Positions 50,557 to 59,576 of a stretch of 64,000 nucleotides of DNA are shown one piece after another. The stretch lies in the NCBI RefSeq assembly GCF_040683095.1, contig NZ_JBFBCI010000013.1:1-64000 (forward strand), read 5' to 3'. The stretch is from Sphaerisporangium sp040683095 (GTDB taxonomy: Bacteria; Actinomycetota; Actinomycetes; Streptosporangiales; Streptosporangiaceae). The notes under the pieces are model-generated. The model worked only from the letters and a program-made list of their open reading frames with translations, was not told the origin of the DNA and searched no databases. The position numbers and the translations under genes are program-made. Numbering within the stretch: the first letter of the stretch is position 1; each line of letters opens with the position of its first letter.

Positions 50557-53500
50557 ACGTGGTCCGCCACAGGGTCAGGTGGTCGGTGGTGTAGGTCGTC
50601 GAACGGCCGATGGCCACCACCGTGTCACCGACGACGGCGATGGCGCCGAGCCACTGGGCCCCGTCGCCGGCCATGCCGTCCCCGGTGAGGGCGTGGCGCT
50701 GCCAATCCAGGCCGTCCTGCGAGGTCCAGACCGCGCTGTCCCCGGTCGCGGGCGGCCCGTAGGAGCCGACGGCGACCAGCCCCGACTTCGAGGCGGTCAT
50801 GTCCAGCACGACCGCGGTGTCCTCGGCGGGCAGCCAGGCGTACTCCCAGGTGACCCCGTCGTCGGACGAGACCGCCGCGAACGGCCGCTCGGCGCCGGCG
50901 TCCGTGGTCGCGCCGCCCACGGCGACCACGCGGCCGTCGTGGACGACCACCCGGCGCAGGGAGGCCGAGCGGGCGCCCTCGGGGACCACCCGCTTGCGCG
51001 CCGTCCAGTTCAACCCGTCTTTCGACACCCAGACCACGCCGGAGGTCCGTCCCGTCGTCCCCGACGCGCCGACGGCGAGGTAGCCGCCCTGTGTGGCGAC
51101 GATGTCCTCGATCCGCACGTCGGCGCCCCCGGCGGGCAGGCCCTGCGGGGCCGCGCGCGAGTAGCGGCGCAGGTCGGACGAGAACCACAGCGCGGCGACC
51201 ACGCCGCCGGGGCCGCTGTCGTCGCCCGCCACCACGTACCCCTTCGGCCCGGCCGCGACCACGCGCGGGACCACGGCGTACCGCCCGGAGCCTGCCAGGG
51301 CGGGCGATTCGGGCGCGGCCCGCCAGCTACGCCCGTCGCCGGAGGTGGCCAGCAGCGGCCGGATGAACGCCGAGTCCGCCGTGGTGCTGCCGACCGCGAG
51401 CCACCCGTGGGGGCCGTGGGCGACGTCGTTGAGTGACTGCCTGCCCGCGCCGCCCAGCGCCGGAGAGTTGACGGCCTTCCAGTTCTGACCGGTCGGGCTC
51501 GTCCAGATGCCGGCGTCCCCCTTGACCGACCCGACGGCGACGAAGGAGTCGCCGGCCGCGACCAGGGCGGCGGTGTCGCGGGCCGAGCGGGTCAGCCCGT
51601 CGATGTCGCCGAGTGCCACGGGCGCGGCGGCCTTGCCCTTGCTCGCCGTCATCAGCACCGGCAGGTTGTCCAGGCCCCCGGCCCGCTGGTCGCCCGCGGC
51701 CACGAGCGTGCCCGCGTCGGTGATCGACAGGCCGCGCAGGGTGCCGGGGATCTGCCCGAGGTCGGTGTCCTCGGTCCACTTCCTGCCGTCGCCGCTGGTG
51801 TAGACGGCGTACCGCTCCCAGCCGGACTCGGCGACCGCCGCCACCCCGGCCGCCGAGGACGCCAGGCCCCGCACGCCGGTCGCCTCGTGCCCGAGTCCGC
51901 CGATCACGCCGCACTGCCGCCACTGGTCGCCGAGCTCGGAGCAGTAGACGCGGACGTCGCCGGCGTCGGACTTCTGCAGGGTCGGGACCAGCAGGAACCC
52001 CTTGCCCGCGACCGCCAGCGCGCCCGGCTCCGGCCGCACGCCGGGCAGGGCGGCGGCGGTGCGCAGCCACGTCCTGCCGCCGTCGGGGGAACGCAGGATG
52101 ACCGAGGTCGTGTCGCCCGCGCCGGGGTCGGCCAGCGCCACCACGGCGTCGCCCTTGGCCACGACGGCGCGGATGGCCCGGACCTTGTCGGTGGTGCCGA
52201 TCTGGCCGGTGTCCACCCGGCTCCAGCTCTGCCCGTCCGGGGAGACCCAGGCCACCGGGCCGTAGCCGCCGTCCTGGAGGGTGGTGGAGCCGACGGCGAC
52301 GAAGCCGCCGGCCGTGCGGGCGAGGTCGGTGATGCGGTCGCCGCTCCAGAAGACCGACAGCCGCGAGGGGTCCACGGCCGTCCAGGAGCGCCCGTCCGCG
52401 CTGGTCCACAGGCCGCGCGCCGACCCGGTCACGCCGGGCGCCTCGGTGCCGGCGGCCAGCCAGCGGCCGTTCCCGCCGGTCACGCGCCCGGCCGACCCGG
52501 CGGGCTGGTACCCGGCGGGCCCGGTCACGCGGCCGAGCTCCCACGACTTCCCGCCGTCCGGCGAGACCAGGAACAGCGGGCGGGGCACCGGGCTGGTCGT
52601 GTCGCTGCCCACGGCCACCACGGTGGAGCCGACCGAGGTCACCGCGTTGAGCACCTGGCTCGACCCGGTGCCGCTGATGCCCGGCGGCGCGGCGAAGGCC
52701 TGGTCGCCGGACCCGCCGTCGCCCGCGGCGAGGCGCAGGCCCGAGCTCACCGGGGAGTTCACCCAGTTGACGATGACCAGCCCCAGCCCGGCGGCCATCA
52801 GGACGGCCACGGCCACGATCACGGGGGTCAGCAGGCGGCGACGGCCGACGACGTAGCGGCGCGGCGGCGTGGGGGTGCGGCGGGGCCGGGGGACGGGCTG
52901 GTCGCGGTGGTGGCGTCCCCGGCCGGACCCGCGCGGGCGGGCCGGTCCGCCGGCCACCAGGACGTCGGGGCGGGGGGTCGCGGGGCGGCCAGGGGGCGGC
53001 CCGCCGATGCGCTCGCCGACGGGGACGCCGGGGTCGTCTGGGTCGTCTGGGTCGTCATCGGGGTCGTAGGTGACCTCCGGCTCGGCGGGAATGCGCGGCT
53101 CGACCCGGATGCCGTGGCGCTCCGGCCCTGAGGCCGCGGGAGAAGCCGTGGAGGGGCCGTCGGCTAAGGGCTCGACCTCCCAGGGCGGCACGGGGGCTGC
53201 GGGGCGCGCTGGGGGCGTGCGCGGCGGGCCCGAGGCGACCAGCTTGTCCGGACGGGTCACCAGGCGCCGCGGCGGGCGGGCCGGCTGTGTCGGCTCCCCG
53301 GCGGGGTACTCGTCCTCATGGTCATCGGCGTAGTCGCCTGAGTGGTCGCCGGCGGGACGGTCCCCGGCGGGCGTGTGGTCCTGCGGACGGGGCGGTTCGG
53401 CGCCGGGACGGCCCACGCTGTGGCGGGGCTCGGACGTGCCGCCGTAGGGCCGGACGTAGGGGTGGCGGCCCGGCGACGGCTGCCGGGCGGGCTCGTCCTG

Positions 53501-53752
53501 CGCGTCACCGGCGGGGGCGCCGGAAGGGGCGTCGATGGGGGCGCCGAAGGGCGGCAGCGCCCACGGCGAGTCCAGGGGCAGGCCGCGCGAGCGGACCTCC
53601 GAGGGATCCGGCGGGGAGTGGTGCAGAGCCGGAGGAGGCGTGTGGGTCTGGTGGGACCCGGATCGGCCTGGAATGCGATCGTGGTCGGCGTCATCGCCGG
53701 CCGACCACCATGAAGAGCGCGGGTCGTGGGGGCCCGAGGCCACGCTCAGCAC
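50546..53752 (-). CDS. Large single-pass protein with proline-rich N-terminus and beta-propeller-like repeats
   Basis: 1068 residues. The first about 300 are cytoplasmic, Pro/Gly/Asp-rich and disordered (for example D-P-D-D-D-P-D-D-P-D-D-P). One membrane helix follows at about 308-332 (P-V-I-V-A-V-A-V-L-M-A-A-G-L-G-L-V). The outer about 730 residues hold at least ten repeats of the form V-A-V-G-S ... W-x-S-x-D-G-x-x-W, close to BNR/Asp-box blades of sialidase- or PQQ-like propellers, without visible catalytic residues. It probably binds surface or wall ligands. Starts at ATG 53752; a shorter start is possible. No family name is recognised. Confidence 0.8.
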   Translation of the reverse strand: MLSVASGPHDPRSSWWSAGDDADHDRIPGRSGSHQTHTPPPALHHSPPDPSEVRSRGLPLDSPWALPPFGAPIDAPSGAPAGDAQDEPARQPSPGRHPYVRPYGGTSEPRHSVGRPGAEPPRPQDHTPAGDRPAGDHSGDYADDHEDEYPAGEPTQPARPPRRLVTRPDKLVASGPPRTPPARPAAPVPPWEVEPLADGPSTASPAASGPERHGIRVEPRIPAEPEVTYDPDDDPDDPDDPGVPVGERIGGPPPGRPATPRPDVLVAGGPARPRGSGRGRHHRDQPVPRPRRTPTPPRRYVVGRRRLLTPVIVAVAVLMAAGLGLVIVNWVNSPVSSGLRLAAGDGGSGDQAFAAPPGISGTGSSQVLNAVTSVGSTVVAVGSDTTSPVPRPLFLVSPDGGKSWELGRVTGPAGYQPAGSAGRVTGGNGRWLAAGTEAPGVTGSARGLWTSADGRSWTAVDPSRLSVFWSGDRITDLARTAGGFVAVGSTTLQDGGYGPVAWVSPDGQSWSRVDTGQIGTTDKVRAIRAVVAKGDAVVALADPGAGDTTSVILRSPDGGRTWLRTAAALPGVRPEPGALAVAGKGFLLVPTLQKSDAGDVRVYCSELGDQWRQCGVIGGLGHEATGVRGLASSAAGVAAVAESGWERYAVYTSGDGRKWTEDTDLGQIPGTLRGLSITDAGTLVAAGDQRAGGLDNLPVLMTASKGKAAAPVALGDIDGLTRSARDTAALVAAGDSFVAVGSVKGDAGIWTSPTGQNWKAVNSPALGGAGRQSLNDVAHGPHGWLAVGSTTADSAFIRPLLATSGDGRSWRAAPESPALAGSGRYAVVPRVVAAGPKGYVVAGDDSGPGGVVAALWFSSDLRRYSRAAPQGLPAGGADVRIEDIVATQGGYLAVGASGTTGRTSGVVWVSKDGLNWTARKRVVPEGARSASLRRVVVHDGRVVAVGGATTDAGAERPFAAVSSDDGVTWEYAWLPAEDTAVVLDMTASKSGLVAVGSYGPPATGDSAVWTSQDGLDWQRHALTGDGMAGDGAQWLGAIAVVGDTVVAIGRSTTYTTDHLTLWRTTFSR

Positions 53753-54037
53753 CTCCTCATCGGCAGCCTAACCCAGTTTGAAGGCGGTGACTCAGGACCG
53801 TTCCACTGATGTCCCGCGAATGCGTCGCGTCGACTACAGATCACTCGCGATCGTACCGATACCCAAGCCATGCCCAGTGATCACCTGACCGGGCAATGCC
53901 ATACCGGACCCATGGCCGGACCACGCCCCTCGCCCTCGCCGTCAGCGCGCACCTCCCTGGGGGGCCGCCCGCCGGCCCGCACACCATCCAAGGGCAACAC
54001 GAGGAGGGCCCTTCTGGCGAGACCTCTCTAGTCAGAT
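53753..54037. other. Intergenic region
   Basis: 285 bases upstream of the propeller-protein gene and downstream of the CPBP protease gene. It contains no convincing gene. The left part is likely the promoter of the propeller gene. Confidence 0.4.
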
Positions 54038-54048
54038 TTATCTAGAGA
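54025..54048 (-). terminator. Weak hairpin at the CPBP gene end
   Basis: TCTCTAG (54025-54031) pairs with CTAGAGA (54042-54048) around a 10-base AT-rich loop that includes the CPBP stop codon. It is short and only a possible terminator. Confidence 0.4.
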
Positions 54049-55090
54049 CGGTCTGAATTGCCCGCTTCTGGGCGATTATTACGACCACTACGGCGAAGAA
54101 GCCCAACTGCACGACCGTCCCGGCGAGGGCCTGCCACGGCACCGCCCCCTGGCGCAGCGCGTCCCCGAGATCGCCGGAGGCTGCGGCCGGGAGGAAGCTC
54201 ACGACGTTGTTGATCACGTGCAGCGCGATCGGCGCCTCCAGCCCGCCCGTCCGGACCGCGAGCCAGCCCATCAGCGCGCCGAAGCTGAACACGTCCACAA
54301 TGCCCCAGTCGGTGTAGGCGTGCAGCGAGGTGAACACCGCCGCCCCGAACAGGATGCCCGGCCACGGCGTCCGGAAGTACGCGCCGAAGGCCTGGATCAC
54401 CCAGCCCCGGAAGACGTACTCCTCGGTCGCGGCCTGGAACGGCACCAGCAGGACGATCACGATGAGCCCCGGCAGGAACCGCTCCCACCCGACCCAGCCG
54501 AACAGCTCGCCCGTGTCCTGGCCCGTCGCCGCGTACGTCGCGATCATCGCGAGCTGCCCGAGGATCAGCGCGACCAGGGCCACGCCGGCGCACAGGAGCA
54601 GCCATTTCCACCGCAATCGCGCCAGGACGGACGACAGCGTGCCGGGCGGGCGCCGCTGGACCAGCCAGGCCGTCCCGAACGCGAAGGGCAGGACCGCCGC
54701 GATGGACAGCAGCATCACGGCCAGTTCGAACACCGGGTCGCCGAACAGCCGGCCGCCGCCCATGATCACCGGGACGCCGGCGAGGGCCGCGACGACGCTC
54801 CCGAACAGCAGCACGACGACCGACACGCCGACGAAGGCGACGGCGAGCGCGATCGTGCCCACGACCGGGCGCCACCAGCGGTTCACCGGCGTGCGCGCGA
54901 GGTGGTCGTAGCGCGTGCCGGGCGGCGGCGGGACCGTCCACCGCACCGGCGGAGGAGGCGCCTGCCAGGGCTGGGGCCCCAGGTAGTACGGGCCACCCGC
55001 CGGGCCGCCCGCCGCCGGGCGCTCGGCCCCGTAGGGCGGCCCCGAGGGCTGCGGCTGGTGCGGCTGCGACGGATCGTGCATATCTGACAT
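54038..55090 (-). CDS. CPBP-family intramembrane protease
   Basis: 350 residues. Proline-rich cytoplasmic N-terminus (1-70), then about eight membrane helices. The CPBP/Abi catalytic residues are visible: E223-E224-x3-R228 (E-E-Y-V-F-R-G), F253-x3-H257 (F-T-S-L-H) and H291-x3-N295 (H-V-I-N-N). The family includes CAAX-prenyl proteases and bacteriocin self-immunity proteins; its target here is unknown. No bacteriocin-like gene is next to it. Start ATG 55090; the HpcH/CitE-type lyase gene lies 51 bases upstream on the same strand. Confidence 0.9.
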   Translation of the reverse strand: MSDMHDPSQPHQPQPSGPPYGAERPAAGGPAGGPYYLGPQPWQAPPPPVRWTVPPPPGTRYDHLARTPVNRWWRPVVGTIALAVAFVGVSVVVLLFGSVVAALAGVPVIMGGGRLFGDPVFELAVMLLSIAAVLPFAFGTAWLVQRRPPGTLSSVLARLRWKWLLLCAGVALVALILGQLAMIATYAATGQDTGELFGWVGWERFLPGLIVIVLLVPFQAATEEYVFRGWVIQAFGAYFRTPWPGILFGAAVFTSLHAYTDWGIVDVFSFGALMGWLAVRTGGLEAPIALHVINNVVSFLPAAASGDLGDALRQGAVPWQALAGTVVQLGFFAVVVVIIAQKRAIQTVSR

Positions 55091-55141
55091 TCTCCCCGGC
55101 AGCCCGCGCGGCCCGGCGGCTGGGGGCGCGTGGGCCGGGGC

Positions 55142-56080
55142 TCAGGCGGGCGGCTGGAAGCTCTTGGTCCGGGTGAGTCCGGCCGCGCGGCCCTTGGCGG
55201 CGATGACCAGGGCCATCTTGCGGGAGGCCTCGTCGATCATCTCGTCGCCGAGCATCACCGCGCCGCGCAGGTCGACCGTCGTGGCGTGCTCGTAGGCGTC
55301 GAGGATCAGTTCGGCGTGGTCGTAGTCGTCCTGGGAAGGCGAGTAGATCTCGTTGGCCGCCTCGATCTGCGTCGGGTGGAGCACCCACTTGCCGTCGAAT
55401 CCGAGCGCCGCCGACCTGTGCGCGACCTTGGCGAACCCGTCCAGGTCCTTGATCTGCAGGTACGGCCCGTCGATGGCCTGCAGGTCGCAGGTCCTGGCCG
55501 CCATGAGGATGCGCATCAGCACGTAGTGGTAGGCGTCGCCCTCGGTGTATCCGGGGGGCTGCTGCCCGACGACCAGCGTCCTCATGTTGATCGACGCCAT
55601 GAAGTCGGCCGGGCCGAAGATCAGCGTCTCCAGGCGCGGCGAGGCGGCGGCGATGGCGTCCACGTTGACCAGGCCCCGCGCGCTCTCGATCTGCGCCTCG
55701 ACGCCGATGCGGCCGACCGGCAGGCCCGCGGCCTTCTCGATCTGGGTGAGCAGCGTGTCCAGCCAGGCCACCTGCCCGGCGTCCTCGACCTTGGGCAGCA
55801 TGAGGCAGTCGAGCGCGTCCCCGGCCCCCTCGACGACCTCGATCACGTCGCGGTAGGTCCACATGGTGGACAGGTCGTTGACCCGGACGGCGCGCGTCTT
55901 CCCGCCCCAGTCGCCGGTGCGCAGCGCGTCCACGACGTTCTTCCTGGCCTGTTCCTTGGCCTGGGGCGCGACGGAGTCCTCCAGGTCGAGGAAGACCTCG
56001 TCGGCGGGCAGCCCCTGGGCCTTCTCCAGGAAGCGGGGGTTGCTGCCGGGCACCGCGAGACAGGAACGACGGGAGCGCAT
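55142..56080 (-). CDS. HpcH/HpaI aldolase / citrate lyase beta-subunit-like (CoA ester lyase)
   Basis: 312 residues from ATG 56080. Features: L-A-V-P-G-S-N-P-R-F-L-E-K-A, E-V-F-L-D-L-E-D-S-V-A-P (metal/CoA site), R-V-N-D-L, L-M-L-P-K-V-E, E-A-Q-I-E-S-A-R-G-L-V-N and K-W-V-L-H-P-T-Q-I. This matches actinobacterial malyl-CoA/citramalyl-CoA-type lyases, which cleave or condense short-chain acyl-CoA esters with Mg2+. No CitA/CitF partner is present, so it acts alone. It is divergent from bioY. Confidence 0.9.
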   Translation of the reverse strand: MRSRRSCLAVPGSNPRFLEKAQGLPADEVFLDLEDSVAPQAKEQARKNVVDALRTGDWGGKTRAVRVNDLSTMWTYRDVIEVVEGAGDALDCLMLPKVEDAGQVAWLDTLLTQIEKAAGLPVGRIGVEAQIESARGLVNVDAIAAASPRLETLIFGPADFMASINMRTLVVGQQPPGYTEGDAYHYVLMRILMAARTCDLQAIDGPYLQIKDLDGFAKVAHRSAALGFDGKWVLHPTQIEAANEIYSPSQDDYDHAELILDAYEHATTVDLRGAVMLGDEMIDEASRKMALVIAAKGRAAGLTRTKSFQPPA

Positions 56081-56238
56081 GGCGACAACCGTAGCCCGCT
56101 GACCGGCCCCGGCACGCCCGCGGGTACCTGTGGAGGCGTCACAAAGGTCGCCGCCGGTTCTTGGCGCGTATCTCGTACAGCCATTCAGGGCGGCATTCCC
56201 GACAATGGTCTCCAAGCAAAGGTAAAGGGAGTTAGACA

Positions 56239-56805
56239 ATGAGTGATGCGTCTGTGGCGGTTCGTCCCGCCGTACTGTCCGATCTCATCCCCGGCAAGCT
56301 CGTCAGGGACGTTGCGCTGGTGGTGGGCGCGGCCGGGCTCGTCGGGCTGTCCGCCCAGGTGAGCATCCCCCTGCCCGGCACTCCCGTCCCGCTCACGCTC
56401 CAGACCTTCGCCGTCCTGCTGTCCGGCGCCGCGCTCGGCCTGCCGCGCGCCTTCTTCGGCATGGCGTTGTACATGCTGATCGGCCAGCTCGGCGTCCCGT
56501 GGTTCGCGCCGGACGCCGGCAACGCCACGCTGGGGTACGTCGTCGGCTTCATCCTCGCCGCCTCGGTGGCGGGTGCGCTCGCCCGCAGGGGCGGCGACCG
56601 CACCGCGCTGCGCACGGTGGCGACGATGACCGTCAGCACGGTGCTCATCTACGCCGTGGGCCTGCCATGGCTCATGGTGGCGACCGGCATGGACTTCGGG
56701 ACCGCCTTCGACAAGGGCGTCGTGCCGTTCCTGATCGGCGACGGCCTGAAGGTGCTGGCCGCCGCCGCCCTCCTGCCCGCCGCCTGGAAGCTCACCCGCC
56801 GCTGA
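56239..56805 (+). CDS. bioY: BioY, substrate-binding subunit of the biotin ECF transporter
   Basis: 188 residues, six hydrophobic helices. The BioY signature is V-S-I-P-L-P-G-T-P-V-P-L-T-L-Q-T-F-A-V-L, followed by G-x-x-x-Y-x-L-I-G-Q-L-G-V-P-W-F-A and a G-Y-V-V-G-F. It binds biotin in the membrane and is powered by EcfAT or alone. No bioMN genes are nearby, so it relies on a shared or distant energy module. GGGAG lies seven bases before the start ATG. No obvious BioQ-type operator was seen upstream. Confidence 0.95.
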   Translation: MSDASVAVRPAVLSDLIPGKLVRDVALVVGAAGLVGLSAQVSIPLPGTPVPLTLQTFAVLLSGAALGLPRAFFGMALYMLIGQLGVPWFAPDAGNATLGYVVGFILAASVAGALARRGGDRTALRTVATMTVSTVLIYAVGLPWLMVATGMDFGTAFDKGVVPFLIGDGLKVLAAAALLPAAWKLTRR

Positions 56806-56869
56806 CCCGCCGCCCCCGATCGCCCGGCGGGACCACCCGTGCCGGGCGATCGGGCCGTACATTGCTCAT

Positions 56870-57253
56870 GTGAGCATGTCGCTGATCGAAGAGGGCGCGA
56901 AGAGGTCAGGTGTGCTGTGGGTCTCCCTGCCCGGGGGCGCCCGGCTGGCCTGGCACGTCTGGCACGACGGGGCCGTCTACGTCGTCACCGGCGGCGGCGA
57001 GCAGGAACTGCCCGGGCTCGTGGACGCCGCCCGCGTCACGGTGACGCTGCGCAGCAAGGACAACGGCGCGCGGCTGGTGGCCTTCGAGGCTGACGTGCGC
57101 GTGGTCGATCAGGCCTCACCGTCGGAGGCCGACGCCGGGGCCGTGGCGGCGCTGGCCAAGGAACGCCTCAACGCCGTCGACTCCGCCGGGCTGACCGCCC
57201 GCTGGGCCGCCGCCTCGTCGGTCGTCCGGCTGACCCCGGCCGTGGCGGTCTGA
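56870..57253 (+). CDS. Conserved hypothetical protein
   Basis: 127 residues (GTG 56870). It begins S-L-I-E-E-G-A-K-R-S-G-V-L-W-V, contains A-W-H-V-W-H-D-G-A-V-Y-V-V-T-G-G-G-E-Q, and has an R-V-T-V-T-L-R-S-K-D strand. This looks like a small beta-rich fold reminiscent of FMN-binding pyridoxamine-oxidase-like proteins, but that is speculative. Its last 145 bases overlap the convergent EamA gene, which is unusually long for two real genes. Confidence 0.75.
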   Translation: MSMSLIEEGAKRSGVLWVSLPGGARLAWHVWHDGAVYVVTGGGEQELPGLVDAARVTVTLRSKDNGARLVAFEADVRVVDQASPSEADAGAVAALAKERLNAVDSAGLTARWAAASSVVRLTPAVAV

Positions 57254-58128
57254 GCGAGCAGCGCCCCCGCGAGCACGACGGCGCCGCCGGCGATCTGCGC
57301 CGCGCCGAGTTGCTCCCCCAGCAGCAGCCACGCGATCAGCGCGCCGGTGACGACCTCCAGGGAGGCGACGGTGGCGCCGACGGCGGCCGACAGTCGTCGG
57401 ACGGCGGCGACGCCGGTGACGTAGGCGGTGACGGTGGCGACGGTGATCAGCCACAGGGCGGCGCCGAGCACGGGCAGTGTGTGGCCGCCGATCGTGGTGC
57501 TCGTCCCGAAGGCCGTCCAGGCGATCTCCCAGGGCCGCGCGAGCGGAATGAGCGCCACCGCGGAGCCCGCCAGCCCCCACGCGATCAGGCCGAGCGCGTC
57601 GATCTCGCCGCCGGAGCCCTCGCTCAGGAGGAAGTAGCCGGCGCAGCAGCCGGCGGCGACCAGGGCGAGCGCGAGCCCGAGGCCGTCCAGCGCCATCCCG
57701 TGCCAGACCTCCACGACCACGCACAGGCCCAGCAGGACGATCAACGACCCCGCGTACGCCGAGCGCGGCAGCCGCACCCCGCGGACGAACCGCACCCAGA
57801 GCACGACCAGCACCGGCGCGGTGTACTCCAGCAGCAGCGCCACGCCGACCGGCAGCCGCGTGAGGATCACGAAGAACAGCGCCTGCACCCCGGCCACGGC
57901 GACCAGCGCGTACGCGGCGTAGAAGCCGATCCTGCCCCGGGGGACGCGCAGGGACCCGCGCCGGAACACGGCGAGGATCGCGAAAAGCAGGATCGCGGCG
58001 CCCACCATGCGCACCCAGACGGCCTGCATCGGGGTGAGACCGGCCGCGCCGACGAACTTGGCCATGGGGCCGGAGAATCCGAAACACCAGGCGGACAGGA
58101 CCGCAACTCCCAGCGCCATGCCCTTCAC
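57109..58128 (-). CDS. EamA-family (DMT) transporter
   Basis: 339 residues with about ten membrane helices in two EamA repeats. Second-repeat hallmark: A-A-V-G-A-T-V-A-S-L-E-V-V-T-G-A-L-I-A-W-L-L-L-G-E. The first helix reads V-A-V-L-S-A-W-C-F-G-F-S-G-P-M-A-K. Members export amino acids or other metabolites; the substrate is unknown. The hydrophilic C-terminal 45 residues overlap the convergent gene at 56870. Start ATG 58128; the MgtE-like gene is divergent. Confidence 0.92.
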   Translation of the reverse strand: MKGMALGVAVLSAWCFGFSGPMAKFVGAAGLTPMQAVWVRMVGAAILLFAILAVFRRGSLRVPRGRIGFYAAYALVAVAGVQALFFVILTRLPVGVALLLEYTAPVLVVLWVRFVRGVRLPRSAYAGSLIVLLGLCVVVEVWHGMALDGLGLALALVAAGCCAGYFLLSEGSGGEIDALGLIAWGLAGSAVALIPLARPWEIAWTAFGTSTTIGGHTLPVLGAALWLITVATVTAYVTGVAAVRRLSAAVGATVASLEVVTGALIAWLLLGEQLGAAQIAGGAVVLAGALLAQTATAGVSRTTDEAAAQRAVSPAESTALRRSLASAATAPASASDGEA

Positions 58129-58220
58129 GACCCGCTCCGTCTCTGTAATGAGTGTTAAACGGTTTTGATCCTGTCATGTGGTCTTTGGCGGGATCAAGCG
58201 GGATCAAGGAGGTGTCCCGC

Positions 58221-59576
58221 ATGCCGAGACCGGTTGAGAGGGCTTTTACGGGGGCCCGGCGTGGAACATCCCCTCTGACCTCGTACGCTGCGGTAGTGAG
58301 GATCTTCGTCGCCCGGCTCGCCGGAACCCCGGTGTTCGACCCGGCGGGTGACCAGATCGGGCGGATACGCGACGTCGTGGTCGCCATGCGGCCCAACGAT
58401 CCTCCGCGCGTGCACGGGCTCGTCGTCGAGGTCCAGCCGCGCCGGCGGGTGTTCCTGCCGATCACGCGCGTCCGCAGCATCGAGGCCAACGCCGTGATCT
58501 TCACCGGCGCCATCAACCTGCGGCGCTTCGAGAAGCACGCGACCGAGTCCCTGGTGATCGGCGAGCTGCTCGACCTGGCCGTGGAGGTGAACGGCGAGCC
58601 GGCGACCGTCCTCGACCTCGCCATGGAGCAGGCCAGGGGCGGCGAGTGGCTGGTCACCAAGGTGGCCGTCCTGCGCGGGGCCGGGCGCGGCCTGCGCCGC
58701 CGCCGCGGCGAGACGCTGATCGTGAACTGGGCGGACGTCGCCGGGGTCGGCGCCGTGCAGACCGACCAGGCCGCGGCAGGCCTGCTCGCCGCCTTCGAGG
58801 AGACCCGCCCCGCCGACCTCGCCAACGCCCTGCGCGACCTGCCCGACAAGCGCCGCGCCGAAGTGGCCGCCGCGCTGGACGACGATCGCCTCGCCGACGT
58901 CCTGGAGGAACTGCCCGAACGCGACCAGATCGGCATCCTCGGCCGGCTCGACGCCGAGCGGGCCTCCGACGTGCTCGCGGCCATGGACCCCGACGACGCC
59001 GCCGACCTGCTCCAGGACCTGCCCCCCGCGCAGGCCGAGGCGCTGATCGCCCGCATGGAGCCCCGCGAGGCGGCGCCCGTCCTGCGCCTGCTGCCGTACG
59101 AGGAGAACACCGCGGGCGGCATGATGACCAGCCGGCCCATCGTCCTGCCGCCACACGCCACGGTCGCGGAGGCGCTGGCCGAGATCCGCCGCCAGGACAT
59201 CACCCCGGCGGTCGCCGCCCAGGCGTACGTCGCGCGGCCGCCCGTCGAGACGCCCACCGGCAAGTACCTGGGCGTGGCGCACTTCCAGCGACTGCTGCGC
59301 GAGCCGCCGTCCTCGCTGCTCGGCGCGGCGATCGACAACAGCGTCGACCCGATCCGGCCCGACCTGCCGCTGCGCGAGGTGACGTCCTACCTGGCCATCT
59401 ACAACCTGGTGGCCGTCGCGGTGGTGGACGAGCTCGGGCGGCTCGTCGGCGCCGTGACCGTGGACGACGTGCTGGACCACCTGCTGCCCGCCGACTGGCG
59501 CGAGCGGGACGGGCACGCCGCGGGCACGCCGCCGCTCGGCACCGCCGGGCCACCGGAGGTCAGCGGTGGCGACTGA
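58221..59576 (+). CDS. Soluble MgtE-N / CBS domain protein (PRC-barrel-like N-terminus)
   Basis: 451 residues. ATG 58221 has a near-perfect AAGGAGGTG eight bases upstream; GTG 58296 is a possible later start. Two PRC-barrel-like segments (P-V-F-D-P-A-G-D-Q-I-G-R-I-R-D) come first. An MgtE intracellular N-domain follows, with its Asp-rich helical repeats (D-D-R-L-A-D-V-L-E-E-L, D-P-D-D-A-A-D-L-L-Q-D-L), then a CBS pair (T-S-R-P-I-V-L-P and V-A-V-V-D-E-L-G-R-L-V-G-A-V-T-V-D-D). No membrane helices are present, so it is not itself a Mg2+ channel. It may sense Mg2+ or nucleotides for a partner. It overlaps the DUF1003 gene by 11 bases. Confidence 0.88.
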   Translation: MPRPVERAFTGARRGTSPLTSYAAVVRIFVARLAGTPVFDPAGDQIGRIRDVVVAMRPNDPPRVHGLVVEVQPRRRVFLPITRVRSIEANAVIFTGAINLRRFEKHATESLVIGELLDLAVEVNGEPATVLDLAMEQARGGEWLVTKVAVLRGAGRGLRRRRGETLIVNWADVAGVGAVQTDQAAAGLLAAFEETRPADLANALRDLPDKRRAEVAAALDDDRLADVLEELPERDQIGILGRLDAERASDVLAAMDPDDAADLLQDLPPAQAEALIARMEPREAAPVLRLLPYEENTAGGMMTSRPIVLPPHATVAEALAEIRRQDITPAVAAQAYVARPPVETPTGKYLGVAHFQRLLREPPSSLLGAAIDNSVDPIRPDLPLREVTSYLAIYNLVAVAVVDELGRLVGAVTVDDVLDHLLPADWRERDGHAAGTPPLGTAGPPEVSGGD

